From assembly GCF_900236475.1 (NCBI RefSeq), contig NZ_LT963352.1, positions 4,753,501 to 4,817,500 of the forward strand: a DNA stretch of 64,000 nucleotides. The letters are read 5' to 3'. This document shows positions 7,657-16,959 of the stretch, one piece after another. The notes under the pieces are model-generated. The model did no database searches. It worked only from the letters and a program-made list of their open reading frames with translations, and was not told the origin of the DNA. The translations under genes and the position numbers were made by a program. The stretch comes from Streptomyces chartreusis NRRL 3882 (lineage in GTDB: Bacteria; Actinomycetota; Actinomycetes; Streptomycetales; Streptomycetaceae). The first letter of the stretch is position 1, and each line of letters opens with the position of its first letter.

Positions 7657-7920
7657 GTGGCACGCGTCGTAGTCGACGTCATGCTCAAGCCGGAGATCCT
7701 CGACCCCCAGGGCCAGGCGGTGCAGCGCGCACTGCCGCGGCTGGGTTTCGAAGGGATCTCGGACGTCCGCCAGGGAAAGCGTTTCGAACTGGAAGTTGAC
7801 GGGCCGGTCGACGAGGCCGCCCTCGCCCGCATTCACGATCTTGCGGAGTCCTTCCTCGCGAACACCGTGATCGAGGACTTCACCGTCCGGGTCGAGGAAG
7901 TCGCGGAGGCCGTGAAGTGA
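7657..7920 (+). CDS. purS: Phosphoribosylformylglycinamidine synthase subunit PurS
   Basis: 87 residues. GTG 7657 is chosen because GGGAG lies 5 nt upstream; an in-frame GTG at 7651 would overlap it. ARVVVDVMLKPEILDPQGQAV is the PurS fold start. PurS bridges PurQ and PurL in the three-part FGAM synthase of Gram-positive bacteria. Its stop overlaps the purQ start by 4 nt. Confidence 0.95.
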   Translation: MARVVVDVMLKPEILDPQGQAVQRALPRLGFEGISDVRQGKRFELEVDGPVDEAALARIHDLAESFLANTVIEDFTVRVEEVAEAVK

Positions 7921-8597
7921 CCGCTCGTATTGGCGTCGTCACTTTCCCCGGCAGTCTGGACGACCGGGACACGCAGCGCGCGATCCGCCTCGCGGGCGCC
8001 GAGCCGGTCGCCCTGTGGCACAAGGACAAGGACCTCAAGCAGGTCGACGCCGTGGTGCTGTGCGGTGGTTTCTCCTACGGCGACTATCTGCGCGCCGGGG
8101 CCATCGCCCGCTTCTCGCCGGTCATGGAGCCGCTCATCGAGCAGGCGAAGGCCGGCCTCCCGGTCCTCGGCATCTGCAACGGCTTCCAGATCCTCACCGA
8201 GGCCCACCTGCTGCCCGGCACGATGCTGCGCAACAACCACCTGCACTTCATCTGCCGCGACCAGAAGCTGCGGGTGGAGAACGCCGAGACGGCCTGGACC
8301 AGCGACTACACCGCCGGCCAGGAGATCCACATCCCGCTGAAGAACATCGACGGGCAGTACGTCGCCGACCGGCACACGCTGGACGCGCTGGAGGCCGAGG
8401 GCCGGGTCGCCTTCCGGTACCTGGACGTCAACCCCAACGGCTCGAACAACGACATCGCGGGCGTCACCAACGAGGCCGGCAACGTCGTAGGCCTCATGCC
8501 GCACCCCGAGCACGCCGTCGAGCCGCTGATCGGCACCGGTCGTACCGACGGCCTCCCGTTCTTCACCTCGATCCTCAAGAAGCTGGTCAACGCATGA
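7917..8597 (+). CDS. purQ: Phosphoribosylformylglycinamidine synthase subunit PurQ
   Basis: 226 residues. This class I glutaminase supplies ammonia to PurL. The nucleophile Cys is in VLGICNGFQIL and the His/Glu pair in LMPHPEHAVEP. GTG 7917 overlaps the purS stop (GTGA), and its own stop overlaps the purL ATG, so all three subunits are translationally coupled. Confidence 0.96.
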   Translation: MTARIGVVTFPGSLDDRDTQRAIRLAGAEPVALWHKDKDLKQVDAVVLCGGFSYGDYLRAGAIARFSPVMEPLIEQAKAGLPVLGICNGFQILTEAHLLPGTMLRNNHLHFICRDQKLRVENAETAWTSDYTAGQEIHIPLKNIDGQYVADRHTLDALEAEGRVAFRYLDVNPNGSNNDIAGVTNEAGNVVGLMPHPEHAVEPLIGTGRTDGLPFFTSILKKLVNA

Positions 8598-10852
8598 GCC
8601 GGACGCCTCTGGACACGGTCGAGCACGCGGCCGCGACCCCCGACGTCGAGCTGCCCTGGGCCGAACTGGGCCTGAAGAAGGACGAGTACGAGCGCGTGGT
8701 CGAGATCCTCGGCCGCCGGCCCACCGGGGCCGAGCTCGCCATGTACTCGGTGATGTGGTCGGAGCACTGCTCGTACAAGAGCAGCAAGGTGCACCTGCGC
8801 CAGTTCGGCGAGAAGGCACCCGAGAACGACGCCCTGCTCGTCGGCATCGGCGAGAACGCCGGTGTCGTGGACGTCGGCCAGGGCTACGCGGTCACCTTCA
8901 AGGTCGAGTCGCACAACCACCCGTCGTACGTCGAGCCCTACCAGGGCGCGGCCACGGGTGTCGGCGGCATCGTCCGCGACATCATCGCCATGGGCGCCCG
9001 GCCGGTCGCGGTCGTCGACCCGCTGCGCTTCGGCGCCGCCGACCACCCCGACACCAAGCGCGTCCTGCCGGGCGTCGTCGCGGGCATCGGCGGCTACGGC
9101 AACTGCCTGGGGCTGCCCAACATCGGCGGCGAGGTCGTCTTCGACTCCTGCTACCAGGGCAACCCCCTGGTCAACGCCGGATGCATCGGCGTGATGCGGC
9201 ACGAGGACATCCACCTCGCGAAGGCGTCCGGCGCGGGCAACAAGGTCATCCTCTACGGGGCCCGCACCGGCGGCGACGGCATCGGTGGCGCCTCCATCCT
9301 GGCCTCCGAGACCTTCGACGACGCCAAGCCCTCCAAGCGCCCGGCCGTCCAGGTCGGCGACCCCTTCCAGGAGAAGCTCCTCATCGAGTGCACCCTGGAG
9401 GCCTTCAAGGAGAAGCTGGTCGTCGGCATTCAGGACCTCGGCGCGGCCGGCCTGTCCTGCGCCACCTCCGAGCTCGCCTCGAACGGCTCGGGCGGCATGC
9501 GCGTGACGCTGGACGACGTCCCGCTGCGCGACTCCACGCTCTCGCCCGAGGAGATCCTCATGAGCGAGTCGCAGGAGCGCATGTGCGCGGTCGTCGAGCC
9601 GGAGAAGGTCGACCGCTTCCTGGAGATCTGCGAGAAGTGGGACGTCATCGCCACCGTCATCGGTGAGGTGACCGACGGCGACCGCCTGGAGATCTACTGG
9701 CACGGCGGCAAGATCGTCGACGTCGACCCGCGCACGGTGGCCCACGAGGGCCCGGTCTACGAGCGCCCGTACGCCCGTCCGTCCTGGCAGGACGCCCTCC
9801 AGGCGGACGACGCGAACAAGCTGCCGCGACCGGCGACGAGCGAGGAGCTGAAGGACCAGGTCCGGAAGCTGGTCGGCTCCCCGAACCAGGCCTCCAAGTC
9901 CTGGATCACCTCCCAGTACGACCACTTCGTGCAGGGCAACACGGTCCTCGCCCAGCCCGAGGACTCCGGCATGATCCGCATCGACGAGGAGACCGGCCTC
10001 GGCGTGGCCCTCGCCACGGACGGCAACGGCCGGTACGCCAAGCTCGACCCGTACGCGGGCGCGCAGCTGGCGCTGGCGGAGGCGTACCGCAACGTCGCCA
10101 CGACGGGCGCCAAGCCGCTCGCCGTGTCCGACTGCCTGAACTTCGGTTCGCCCGAGGACCCGGCGGTGATGTGGCAGTTCGCGGAGGCCGTGCGCGGTCT
10201 GGCGGACGCCTGCCAGCAGCTCGGCACCCCGGTGACCGGCGGCAACGTCTCCCTGTACAACCAGACGGGCGAGGCCGCCATCCACCCGACCCCGGTGGTC
10301 GCGGTCCTGGGCGTCATCGACGACGTGGCCCGCCGCACGCCGGTCGCCTTCCAGGAGGAGGGGCAGCTGCTCTACCTCCTCGGCGACACGCGTGAGGAGT
10401 TCGGCGGTTCCGCCTGGTCGCAGGTCGTGCACGACCACCTCGGTGGTCTGCCGCCCAAGGTCGACCTGGAGCGCGAGCGGCTGCTCGCCGAGATCCTGAT
10501 CGCCGCCTCCCGCGACGGCATGATCGACTCCGCGCACGACCTCTCCGACGGCGGTCTGATCCAGGCGGTCGTCGAGTCGGCACTGCTGGGCGGCAAGGGC
10601 GCGCGCCTGATCGTCCCGGACGGTCTGGACGCCTTCACGTTCCTCTTCTCCGAGTCGGCGGGCCGCGCGGTCGTGGCCGTGCCGCGTTCGGAGGAGGTCC
10701 GCTTCAACGACATGTGCGGTGCGCGGGGCCTGCCGGCCACCCGTATCGGTGTCGTGGACGGCGACTCGGTGGACGTCCAGGGCGAGTTCACGCTCCCCCT
10801 CTCCGAGCTGCGCGAGCTCCACGAGGGGACCATCCCGGCCCTGCTGGCGTAG
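8594..10852 (+). CDS. purL: Phosphoribosylformylglycinamidine synthase subunit PurL
   Basis: 752 residues, the short PurL that works with separate PurS and PurQ to make FGAM from FGAR, ATP and ammonia. The frame is open far upstream, but ATG 8594 overlaps the purQ stop and begins MSRTPLDTVEHA. Typical blocks: MWSEHCSYKSSK, VESHNHPSYVEPYQGAATGVGGI, and the repeated half with AVSDCLNFGSPEDP and VTGGNVSLYN. Followed by a hairpin. Confidence 0.97.
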   Translation: MSRTPLDTVEHAAATPDVELPWAELGLKKDEYERVVEILGRRPTGAELAMYSVMWSEHCSYKSSKVHLRQFGEKAPENDALLVGIGENAGVVDVGQGYAVTFKVESHNHPSYVEPYQGAATGVGGIVRDIIAMGARPVAVVDPLRFGAADHPDTKRVLPGVVAGIGGYGNCLGLPNIGGEVVFDSCYQGNPLVNAGCIGVMRHEDIHLAKASGAGNKVILYGARTGGDGIGGASILASETFDDAKPSKRPAVQVGDPFQEKLLIECTLEAFKEKLVVGIQDLGAAGLSCATSELASNGSGGMRVTLDDVPLRDSTLSPEEILMSESQERMCAVVEPEKVDRFLEICEKWDVIATVIGEVTDGDRLEIYWHGGKIVDVDPRTVAHEGPVYERPYARPSWQDALQADDANKLPRPATSEELKDQVRKLVGSPNQASKSWITSQYDHFVQGNTVLAQPEDSGMIRIDEETGLGVALATDGNGRYAKLDPYAGAQLALAEAYRNVATTGAKPLAVSDCLNFGSPEDPAVMWQFAEAVRGLADACQQLGTPVTGGNVSLYNQTGEAAIHPTPVVAVLGVIDDVARRTPVAFQEEGQLLYLLGDTREEFGGSAWSQVVHDHLGGLPPKVDLERERLLAEILIAASRDGMIDSAHDLSDGGLIQAVVESALLGGKGARLIVPDGLDAFTFLFSESAGRAVVAVPRSEEVRFNDMCGARGLPATRIGVVDGDSVDVQGEFTLPLSELRELHEGTIPALLA

Positions 10853-10864
10853 GCAACTCGCTCC

Positions 10865-10898
10865 GAAGCCCTCGTCCGGGCCGCCGGGCGGGGGCTTC
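10865..10898 (+). terminator. Probable purSQL terminator
   Basis: GAAGCCC (10865-10871) pairs with GGGCTTC (10892-10898) and there is extra internal CCGGG/CCGGG pairing. It starts 12 nt after the purL stop. No T-run. Confidence 0.55.
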
Positions 10899-10922
10899 GC
10901 CGTGTCCGGATTCCGCTCTTGA

Positions 10923-10945
10923 ACGTAATTACGTAGTTCCGTAAT
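10923..10945. promoter_or_regulatory. Palindromic operator before the ArsR-type gene
   Basis: ACGTAATTACGT (10923-10934) is a perfect 12-bp palindrome, and a further CGTAA at 10941-10945 forms TTACG-N7-CGTAA. It lies 11-33 bp before the GTG of the HTH gene and is AT-rich for this genome, as expected for autoregulation. Confidence 0.5.
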
Positions 10946-10955
10946 CTCGGGTGGC

Positions 10956-11456
10956 GTGGAACTCGAACAACGCGTCGCCGACCTGGAGCGCCGACTGGCG
11001 GCACTGGAAGGCGCCCAGCGCACCGGACCTCGTCTGGACGGCGGCGACTTCTGGGCCCTGAACGGGCTGAAGGAGCAACTGTCCGAGACAGGGGCCACCG
11101 ACGGAGGCGTCCTGTACACCGGCTCCGTGCGGCTGCCGACGGGTGAGGAGTACGCCTGGCAGCTGGGCGCCCTCACGGAAAACCTGCTGGAGGGCGACTG
11201 GACGGCGGCCGCCGAGTCGTTCGCGGCCCTCGGCCACCCGGTCCGGCTCCGGCTGCTGCGCGAGATCCTCGGCGGTCGGCGCACCGCGGCGGAACTCGCC
11301 GAGCTGGACGAGGTCGGCACGACCGGCCAGATCTACCACCACCTGCGCCAGCTCACCGGCACCGGCTGGCTGCACACGACCGGCCGGGGCCGCCACGAGG
11401 TGCCGCCGGGGCGGGTCGTACCGCTGCTGGTGGCGCTGGCGACGGCCCGTCCGTAG
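10956..11456 (+). CDS. ArsR-like winged-helix regulator
   Basis: 166 residues from GTG 10956. The N-terminus (ELEQRVADLERRLAALEG) is a short coiled coil. The C-terminal half is an ArsR-type winged helix: FAALGHPVRLRLLREILGGRRTAAELAEL...TTGQIYHHLRQLTGTGWL. No Cys-rich metal site is visible, so it is probably not a metal sensor. It precedes an M23 peptidase gene by 22 nt on the same strand and the two probably form an operon, controlled through the palindrome overlapping the promoter. Confidence 0.8.
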   Translation: MELEQRVADLERRLAALEGAQRTGPRLDGGDFWALNGLKEQLSETGATDGGVLYTGSVRLPTGEEYAWQLGALTENLLEGDWTAAAESFAALGHPVRLRLLREILGGRRTAAELAELDEVGTTGQIYHHLRQLTGTGWLHTTGRGRHEVPPGRVVPLLVALATARP

Positions 11457-11478
11457 AAGCGCGTCGAGGGGGAACAGG

Positions 11479-12312
11479 ATGTCCGCACGCAAGCTCGGCA
11501 TGGTGGCTTTCCGGGGGCTGCAGCTGGCCTTCATCGCATTGGTGGTCGCGCACATCTGCTTCGACTGGGGCTACCACGCCCTGTGGAACTGCCTGCCGCT
11601 GGTCCTGGCGTACGTCGTCGTCACCGTCGCCAACCGGTGGGGCGGTGCCCCGGACAGCCCCCGGGCGGCCCGCGAGCCCGTCGAGGTCGATCCGCCGGTC
11701 ACCGGCCGCTGGTCCGCGCTGAACAGCCCGGCCGACCGCACCCCGAGCCACGGCGTCCACGCCCACGGTCAGACATACGCGATCGACATCCTCGCCGAGC
11801 CCGAGCCGGGCGCCCGCCCCGCCTTCCGGTGGCTGTGGCCGCTCGCCCGCCGCCCCCAGGACTTCCCGGCCTTCGGCGCCCCGATCCTCGCGGTCGCCGA
11901 CGCCACGGTCGTCCGGGCCGCCGACGGGCAGCGCGACCACCTGAGCCGCACCTCCCTGCCGGGGTTGCTGTACCTGCTGCTCGTTGAGGGCTCGGTGCGC
12001 GAGCTGGCCGGCACCGGGCGCATCCTCGGCAACCACCTCGTCCTCGACCTCGGCAACGGCACCCACGCCGCCTACGCCCATCTCCAGCGCGGCTCCCTCA
12101 CCGTCCGCGAGGGCGACCGCGTCCGCGCCGGGCAGCCGATCGCCCGCTGCGGCAACTCGGGCAACTCCTCCGAGCCGCACCTGCACTTCCAGCTGATGGA
12201 CGGCCCGGACCCGGACGCGGCCCGGGGCGCGCCCTTCACCTGGCGCGGAATCGGCGTGCCGCGCAACGGAGAGATCTTCGAGGCGCCGCCGGCGGCCGTC
12301 GCTCTAGGCTGA
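11479..12312 (+). CDS. Membrane-anchored M23 (LytM-type) peptidase
   Basis: 277 residues. ATG 11479 follows GAGGGGGAAC; the frame is open further upstream only as overlap with the regulator. Two N-terminal hydrophobic segments (about residues 8-30 and 35-50) anchor it. The M23 core carries HAHGQTYAID for the first metal ligands and PHLHFQLMDGPD for the HxH motif, with AYAHLQRGSLTVREGDRV between. Members cut peptidoglycan cross-links, though some lack activity. Confidence 0.85.
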   Translation: MSARKLGMVAFRGLQLAFIALVVAHICFDWGYHALWNCLPLVLAYVVVTVANRWGGAPDSPRAAREPVEVDPPVTGRWSALNSPADRTPSHGVHAHGQTYAIDILAEPEPGARPAFRWLWPLARRPQDFPAFGAPILAVADATVVRAADGQRDHLSRTSLPGLLYLLLVEGSVRELAGTGRILGNHLVLDLGNGTHAAYAHLQRGSLTVREGDRVRAGQPIARCGNSGNSSEPHLHFQLMDGPDPDAARGAPFTWRGIGVPRNGEIFEAPPAAVALG

Positions 12313-12317
12313 CCCCC

Positions 12318-13115
12318 ATGCCTCCGGCCAAGAAGCGCACCCGCAGCTACGATCCCGTCAAGATCCAGGCGGCCGTGTTCGCCCAGTTCGGGAACGTGCG
12401 GCAGGCCGTCCGCACCCTCACCCCCGAGCAGCTCGACCTGCCGACCAGGCTCGGTGACTGGACGGTCCGGGAGCTGGCGGCCCACGTGACCATGGCCGTG
12501 GAGACCGTCAGCCGCAACCTCGACCGCGACGAGCCGGCGAAACCGGAACTCGGCCTCCTCGACTGGCCCTTCGCCACCGCCGTCCGAGCCGCCGACATCG
12601 ACGACGGCACCCGGCAGCTCGCCGAGGCCAACCCCGACCTCGACACCCTGTACGACAGGACCGAGGAGCGCCTCGCCGAGAAGCTCGCGGCCGCCCCCGG
12701 CACCCGCGTCCTCGCCGCGCGCACCGGCGCCATGACCCTCGCCGACTACCTCGTCACCCGCACCGTCGAACTCGTCGTCCACACCGACGACCTCAACGCC
12801 GCCGTCCCCGGCCTGGACATCCCCTACGACCGTCAGGCCCTGGCCGCCTGCACCCGGCTGCTGGCCGACGCGCTCGCCGTGAAGGCCCCCGGCGGCTCGA
12901 CGGAGGTGCGGGTGCCGCCGTACGCGGTGGTGCAGTGCGTGGAGGGGCCCCGGCACACCCGCGGCACGCCGCCCAACGTCGTCGAGACGGACCCGCTGAC
13001 CTGGATCCGGCTCGCGACCGGGCGGGTGTCCTGGGCGCAGGCTCTGGAGGACGCCAAGGTCAGCGCGAGCGGGGAGCGGGCGGATCTGTCGGCCCACCTG
13101 CCCCTGATGACATAA
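12318..13115 (+). CDS. Maleylpyruvate-isomerase-family, mycothiol-dependent enzyme with SCP2-like C-terminus
   Basis: 265 residues, 5 nt after the M23 gene. The N-terminal DinB-like bundle carries the metal-binding His/Glu blocks seen in mycothiol-dependent maleylpyruvate isomerase relatives (LGDWTVRELAAHVTMAVE and RTVELVVHTDDLNAA). The C-terminal 100 residues look like a sterol-carrier-type domain (TDPLTWIRLATGRVSWAQAL). Actinobacteria hold many such paralogues; the substrate is unknown. Confidence 0.8.
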   Translation: MPPAKKRTRSYDPVKIQAAVFAQFGNVRQAVRTLTPEQLDLPTRLGDWTVRELAAHVTMAVETVSRNLDRDEPAKPELGLLDWPFATAVRAADIDDGTRQLAEANPDLDTLYDRTEERLAEKLAAAPGTRVLAARTGAMTLADYLVTRTVELVVHTDDLNAAVPGLDIPYDRQALAACTRLLADALAVKAPGGSTEVRVPPYAVVQCVEGPRHTRGTPPNVVETDPLTWIRLATGRVSWAQALEDAKVSASGERADLSAHLPLMT

Positions 13116-13152
13116 GGGGAACCGATCCCCCCGGGTCCCCCGTCGAAGTGGC

Positions 13153-13932
13153 ATGGACAGGCAGAAGCAGCGCATGACCCTGACGGCCGCCGCCATGCTC
13201 GTCCCGCTCATGGCGGCCTGCGGCAACGAGAAGGCGGGCAGCGGCAGCGGTTCGGTCGGTGCCGAGAAGCCGGTGACGGTGACAGGCGTGCGGTGGAGCG
13301 TGGACAGCGTCACCGCCGACGGAAAGACCCAGAAGGCCCCCACCGGCGCCCACGTGACCATCGACAAGGGCCGGGCCGAGGGCAGTCTCGGCTGCAACAA
13401 GTTCGGCGCCGAGGCCACCGTCGACGGCGACCGCGTCAAGCTCGGCATGACCAGGTCCACCCAGATGGCCTGCGAGAACACGCCCGTGGAGTTCGAGGAG
13501 ACCCTCGCCCGCACGCTCTCCGGCCGGGAGTTCGAGGCCCGGATGGACGGCGACCGCCTCACCCTCACCACCGGCCAGGGCGACACCGTCCGCCTGACCA
13601 AGGCGAAGGACGCCCCGCTGAGCGGCACCAAGTGGACCGTCACGACCCCGGAAACCGACGGCCGCGCCCACCTCACCTTCGACGCGAAGAAGGGCACGGT
13701 CTCCGGCAGCCTCGGCTGCAACAAGGTGAACGCCGAGGCCACCGTCCGCGACGGCGATATCACCCTCGGCCCCCCGTCCACGACCCGAATGATGTGCGAA
13801 GACTCACTCATGTCCGACGAGAAGGCCCTGCTGCGACTTTTCGACGGGAAGCTGAAGTACGGAGTCGATCACCAAACCCTGACGCTGACCAGCGAAAACG
13901 GTACGAGTGTGCGAGCCGTCGCCGAGCGGTGA
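13153..13932 (+). CDS. Lipoprotein with two META (HslJ-like) domains
   Basis: 259 residues. The signal peptide ends in the lipobox LMAAC (Cys near residue 24). Two META repeats follow: GSLGCNKFGAEATVDGDRVKLG...MACENTPVEFEE and GSLGCNKVNAEATVRDGDITLG...MMCEDSLMSDEK, each with the paired Cys of the family. ATG 13153 is used; ATG 13174 is an in-frame alternative that keeps the lipobox. HslJ-type domains occur in envelope stress proteins; the role here is not known. Confidence 0.85.
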   Translation: MDRQKQRMTLTAAAMLVPLMAACGNEKAGSGSGSVGAEKPVTVTGVRWSVDSVTADGKTQKAPTGAHVTIDKGRAEGSLGCNKFGAEATVDGDRVKLGMTRSTQMACENTPVEFEETLARTLSGREFEARMDGDRLTLTTGQGDTVRLTKAKDAPLSGTKWTVTTPETDGRAHLTFDAKKGTVSGSLGCNKVNAEATVRDGDITLGPPSTTRMMCEDSLMSDEKALLRLFDGKLKYGVDHQTLTLTSENGTSVRAVAER

Positions 13933-13958
13933 TCCACTGAAAAGTCCGGTATCCCCAA

Positions 13959-13988
13959 TTCGGACCAGTGGACGACCTCGCCTACACT
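13959..13988 (+). promoter_or_regulatory. Putative promoter giving a leaderless purF mRNA
   Basis: TTCGGA (13959-13964) and TACACT (13983-13988) are 18 nt apart. Only 7 nt separate the -10 from the GTG of purF and no ribosome site is present, so transcription probably starts at the start codon. Confidence 0.4.
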
Positions 13989-13995
13989 CGGTGGC

Positions 13996-15525
13996 GTGCC
14001 ACGTGGTGACGGACGACTCAACCACGACCTGCTCCCCGGTGAGAAGGGCCCCCAGGACGCTTGTGGCGTCTTCGGTGTCTGGGCTCCGGGCGAAGAGGTC
14101 GCCAAGCTCACGTACTTCGGGCTCTACGCCCTCCAGCATCGAGGCCAGGAATCCGCGGGAATCGCGGTCAGCAACGGCTCACAGATCCTCGTCTTCAAGG
14201 ACATGGGCCTGGTCTCCCAGGTCTTCGACGAGACCTCACTCGGTTCGCTCCAGGGTCACATCGCGGTCGGTCACGCCCGCTACTCGACCACCGGCGCCTC
14301 CGTGTGGGAGAACGCCCAGCCGACCTTCCGCGCGACCGGACACGGCTCCATCGCGCTCGGTCACAACGGCAACCTCGTCAACACCGCCCAGCTCGCCGAG
14401 ATGGTCGCCGACCTGCCCAAGCAGGAAGGCGGCCGTACGCCGCGCGTCGCGGCCACCAACGACACGGACCTGCTCACCGCGCTCCTCGCGGCCCAGGTCG
14501 ACGAGGACGGCAAGCCGCTGACCATCGAGGAGGCCGCGCACAGCGTCCTCCCGCAGGTCAAGGGCGCCTTCTCGCTCGTCTTCATGGACGAGCACACCCT
14601 GTACGCGGCCCGCGACCCGCAGGGCATCCGCCCCCTGGTCCTCGGCCGGCTGGAGCGCGGCTGGGTCGTGGCCTCCGAGTCCGCGGCCCTCGACATCTGC
14701 GGCGCCTCCTACGTCCGCGAGATAGAGCCGGGCGAGTTCGTCGCCATCGACGAGAACGGCCTGCGCACGTCCCGGTTCGCGGAAGCGAAGCCCAAGGGCT
14801 GTGTCTTCGAGTACGTGTACCTGGCCCGTCCCGACACCGACATCGCCGGCCGGAACGTCTACCTCTCCCGCGTGGAGATGGGCCGCCGCCTGGCGAAGGA
14901 GTCCCCGGTCGAGGCCGACCTGGTGATAGCGACCCCGGAGTCCGGCACCCCGGCGGCCATCGGTTATGCCGAGGCCTCCGGCATCCCCTTCGGCGCCGGC
15001 CTGGTGAAGAACGCCTACGTCGGCCGTACGTTCATCCAGCCCTCGCAGACCATCCGACAGCTGGGCATCCGCCTGAAGCTGAACCCGCTGAAGGAAGTCA
15101 TCAAGGGCAAGCGCCTGGTCGTCGTCGACGACTCGATCGTGCGCGGCAACACCCAGCGGGCCCTGGTCCGCATGCTCCGCGAGGCGGGCGCCGCCGAGGT
15201 CCACATCCGGATCTCCTCGCCGCCCGTGAAGTGGCCCTGCTTCTTCGGCATCGACTTCGCCACCCGCGCCGAGCTCATCGCCAACGGCATGACGATCGAG
15301 GAGATCGGCACCTCCCTGGGCGCCGACTCCCTGGCCTACATCTCCATCGACGGCATGATCGAGGCGACCACCATCGCCAAGCCGAACCTGTGCCGCGCCT
15401 GCTTCGACGGCGAGTACCCGATGGATCTCCCGGACCCCGAGCTGCTCGGCAAGCAGCTCCTGGAGACGGAGCTGGCCGCCGGCCCGGCCGCCACGGCCGC
15501 CGCCGACGCGATCCGCCGCCCGTAG
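13996..15525 (+). CDS. purF: Amidophosphoribosyltransferase
   Basis: 509 residues from GTG 13996. It makes phosphoribosylamine from PRPP and glutamine, the first committed purine step. The mature N-terminal nucleophile is Cys 23 in QDACGVFGVW, so the first 22 residues are a propeptide. Cys in KGCVFEYVY, WPCFFGIDF and LCRACFDGEYP mark the Bacillus-type 4Fe-4S enzyme. The PRPP loop is VVVDDSIVRGNT. It is followed 45 nt later by purM. Confidence 0.97.
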   Translation: MPRGDGRLNHDLLPGEKGPQDACGVFGVWAPGEEVAKLTYFGLYALQHRGQESAGIAVSNGSQILVFKDMGLVSQVFDETSLGSLQGHIAVGHARYSTTGASVWENAQPTFRATGHGSIALGHNGNLVNTAQLAEMVADLPKQEGGRTPRVAATNDTDLLTALLAAQVDEDGKPLTIEEAAHSVLPQVKGAFSLVFMDEHTLYAARDPQGIRPLVLGRLERGWVVASESAALDICGASYVREIEPGEFVAIDENGLRTSRFAEAKPKGCVFEYVYLARPDTDIAGRNVYLSRVEMGRRLAKESPVEADLVIATPESGTPAAIGYAEASGIPFGAGLVKNAYVGRTFIQPSQTIRQLGIRLKLNPLKEVIKGKRLVVVDDSIVRGNTQRALVRMLREAGAAEVHIRISSPPVKWPCFFGIDFATRAELIANGMTIEEIGTSLGADSLAYISIDGMIEATTIAKPNLCRACFDGEYPMDLPDPELLGKQLLETELAAGPAATAAADAIRRP

Positions 15526-15570
15526 GCAGCCCGCAAAACCTGCTGTACGACACGAAGGTTCTCATTAGCC

Positions 15571-16638
15571 ATGTCTGAGACAACTGGTGCCAGCTACGCA
15601 GCCGCGGGCGTCGACATCGAAGCGGGCGACCGCGCCGTCGAGCTGATGAAGGAGTGGGTGAAGAAGGCCCAGCGCCCCGAGGTCCTCGGCGGCCTCGGCG
15701 GCTTCGCCGGCCTCTTCGACGCCTCCGCCCTGAAGAACTACGAGCGGCCCCTGCTCGCCTCCGCCACGGACGGCGTCGGCACCAAGGTCGACATCGCCCG
15801 CCGGCTGGGCGTCTACGACACGATCGGCCACGACCTGGTCGCCATGGTCATGGACGACATCGTGGTGTGTGGCGCCGAGCCGCTGTTCATGACCGACTAC
15901 ATCTGCGTCGGCAAGGTCCACCCCGAGCGCGTCGCAGCCATCGTCAAGGGCATCGCCGAGGGCTGTGTGCTGGCCGGCTGCGCCCTGGTCGGCGGCGAGA
16001 CGGCCGAGCACCCGGGCCTGCTGGGCGAGGACGACTTCGACGTCGCCGGCGCCGGTACGGGCGTCGTGGAGGCCGACCGGCTGCTCGGCGCGGATCGTAT
16101 CCGGACGGGTGACGCGGTGATCGCCATGGCGTCCTCCGGTCTTCACTCGAACGGGTACTCCCTCGTCCGGCACGTCCTGCTCGACCAGGCCGGCCTCGCG
16201 CTGGACACCCACGTCGACGAGCTCGGCCGCACCCTCGGCGAGGAACTGCTGGAGCCGACGAAGATCTACTCGCTGGACTGCCTGGCCCTGATGCGCACCA
16301 CCGAGGTGCACGCCTTCAGCCACGTCACCGGCGGCGGACTCGCGGCGAACCTGGCCCGGGTCATCCCGGACGACCTGCACGCGATCGTCGACCGCTCCAC
16401 CTGGACCCCGGCCCCGATCTTCGACCTCGTCGGCACGACGGGTCAGGTCGAGCGCCTGGAGCTGGAGAAGACCCTGAACATGGGCGTCGGCATGATCGCG
16501 ATCGTGCCGCAGGAGTCCACGGACGTGGCCCTGGCGACCCTGGCCGACCGTGGTGTGGACGCCTGGGTGGCCGGAGAGATCACGGACAGGGGCGAGCACA
16601 CCACTGGTGCCGCCCTGATCGGTGACTACGCCGGCTGA
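15571..16638 (+). CDS. purM: Phosphoribosylformylglycinamidine cyclo-ligase
   Basis: 355 residues. It closes the imidazole ring of AIR from FGAM with ATP. AIRS-type motifs: ATDGVGTKVDIA, DDIVVCGAEPLFMTDYI, GCALVGGETAEHPGLL and FSHVTGGGLAANLARVIP. It follows purF at 45 nt, probably in one transcript, and ends before a 14-bp hairpin shared with the convergent DUF3073 gene. Confidence 0.97.
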   Translation: MSETTGASYAAAGVDIEAGDRAVELMKEWVKKAQRPEVLGGLGGFAGLFDASALKNYERPLLASATDGVGTKVDIARRLGVYDTIGHDLVAMVMDDIVVCGAEPLFMTDYICVGKVHPERVAAIVKGIAEGCVLAGCALVGGETAEHPGLLGEDDFDVAGAGTGVVEADRLLGADRIRTGDAVIAMASSGLHSNGYSLVRHVLLDQAGLALDTHVDELGRTLGEELLEPTKIYSLDCLALMRTTEVHAFSHVTGGGLAANLARVIPDDLHAIVDRSTWTPAPIFDLVGTTGQVERLELEKTLNMGVGMIAIVPQESTDVALATLADRGVDAWVAGEITDRGEHTTGAALIGDYAG

Positions 16639-16659
16639 AGACCTGAACGCAGCACAGAA

Positions 16660-16689
16660 CCCGGTCGGTGACCGAGGTCACCGACCGGG
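16660..16689. terminator. Bidirectional terminator, purM and DUF3073 gene
   Basis: A 14-bp perfect inverted repeat (arms 16660-16673 and 16676-16689) lies between the convergent 3' ends of purM and the DUF3073 gene. Confidence 0.8.
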
Positions 16690-16707
16690 CAAATGCTCAG
16701 TGCAAGG

Positions 16708-16959
16708 TCAAGCGCCGCGACGATGCTGCGAGGACTGGGTGTCCTCGTCCTCGTCGTCGTCCTCGTAGAGGTCGGCGTACCGTGCGTACAGGTCGTCGTC
16801 CTGATCATCGTCCTCGAACGGCCCGCCGTTAGGCGGCTGCGGATTCGAAGGCGATGCACCCAGCTCCTCGGCCAGGCGTGAGAGGTCAGTCCCACCGCTG
16901 TTGTACTTCAGCTGGCGGGCGACCTTCGTCTGCTTGGCCTTGGCCCGGCCGCGCCCCAT
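16708..16959 (-). CDS. DUF3073 small protein
   Basis: 83 residues: a basic start (MGRGRAKAKQTKVARQLKYNSGGTDLSRLAEELG) and an acidic Asp/Glu-rich tail. This is the conserved actinobacterial DUF3073, usually found beside purM as here. No function is established. The opposite charges of the two halves suggest nucleic-acid or ribosome contact, which is speculation. Confidence 0.9.
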   Translation of the reverse strand: MGRGRAKAKQTKVARQLKYNSGGTDLSRLAEELGASPSNPQPPNGGPFEDDDQDDDLYARYADLYEDDDEDEDTQSSQHRRGA

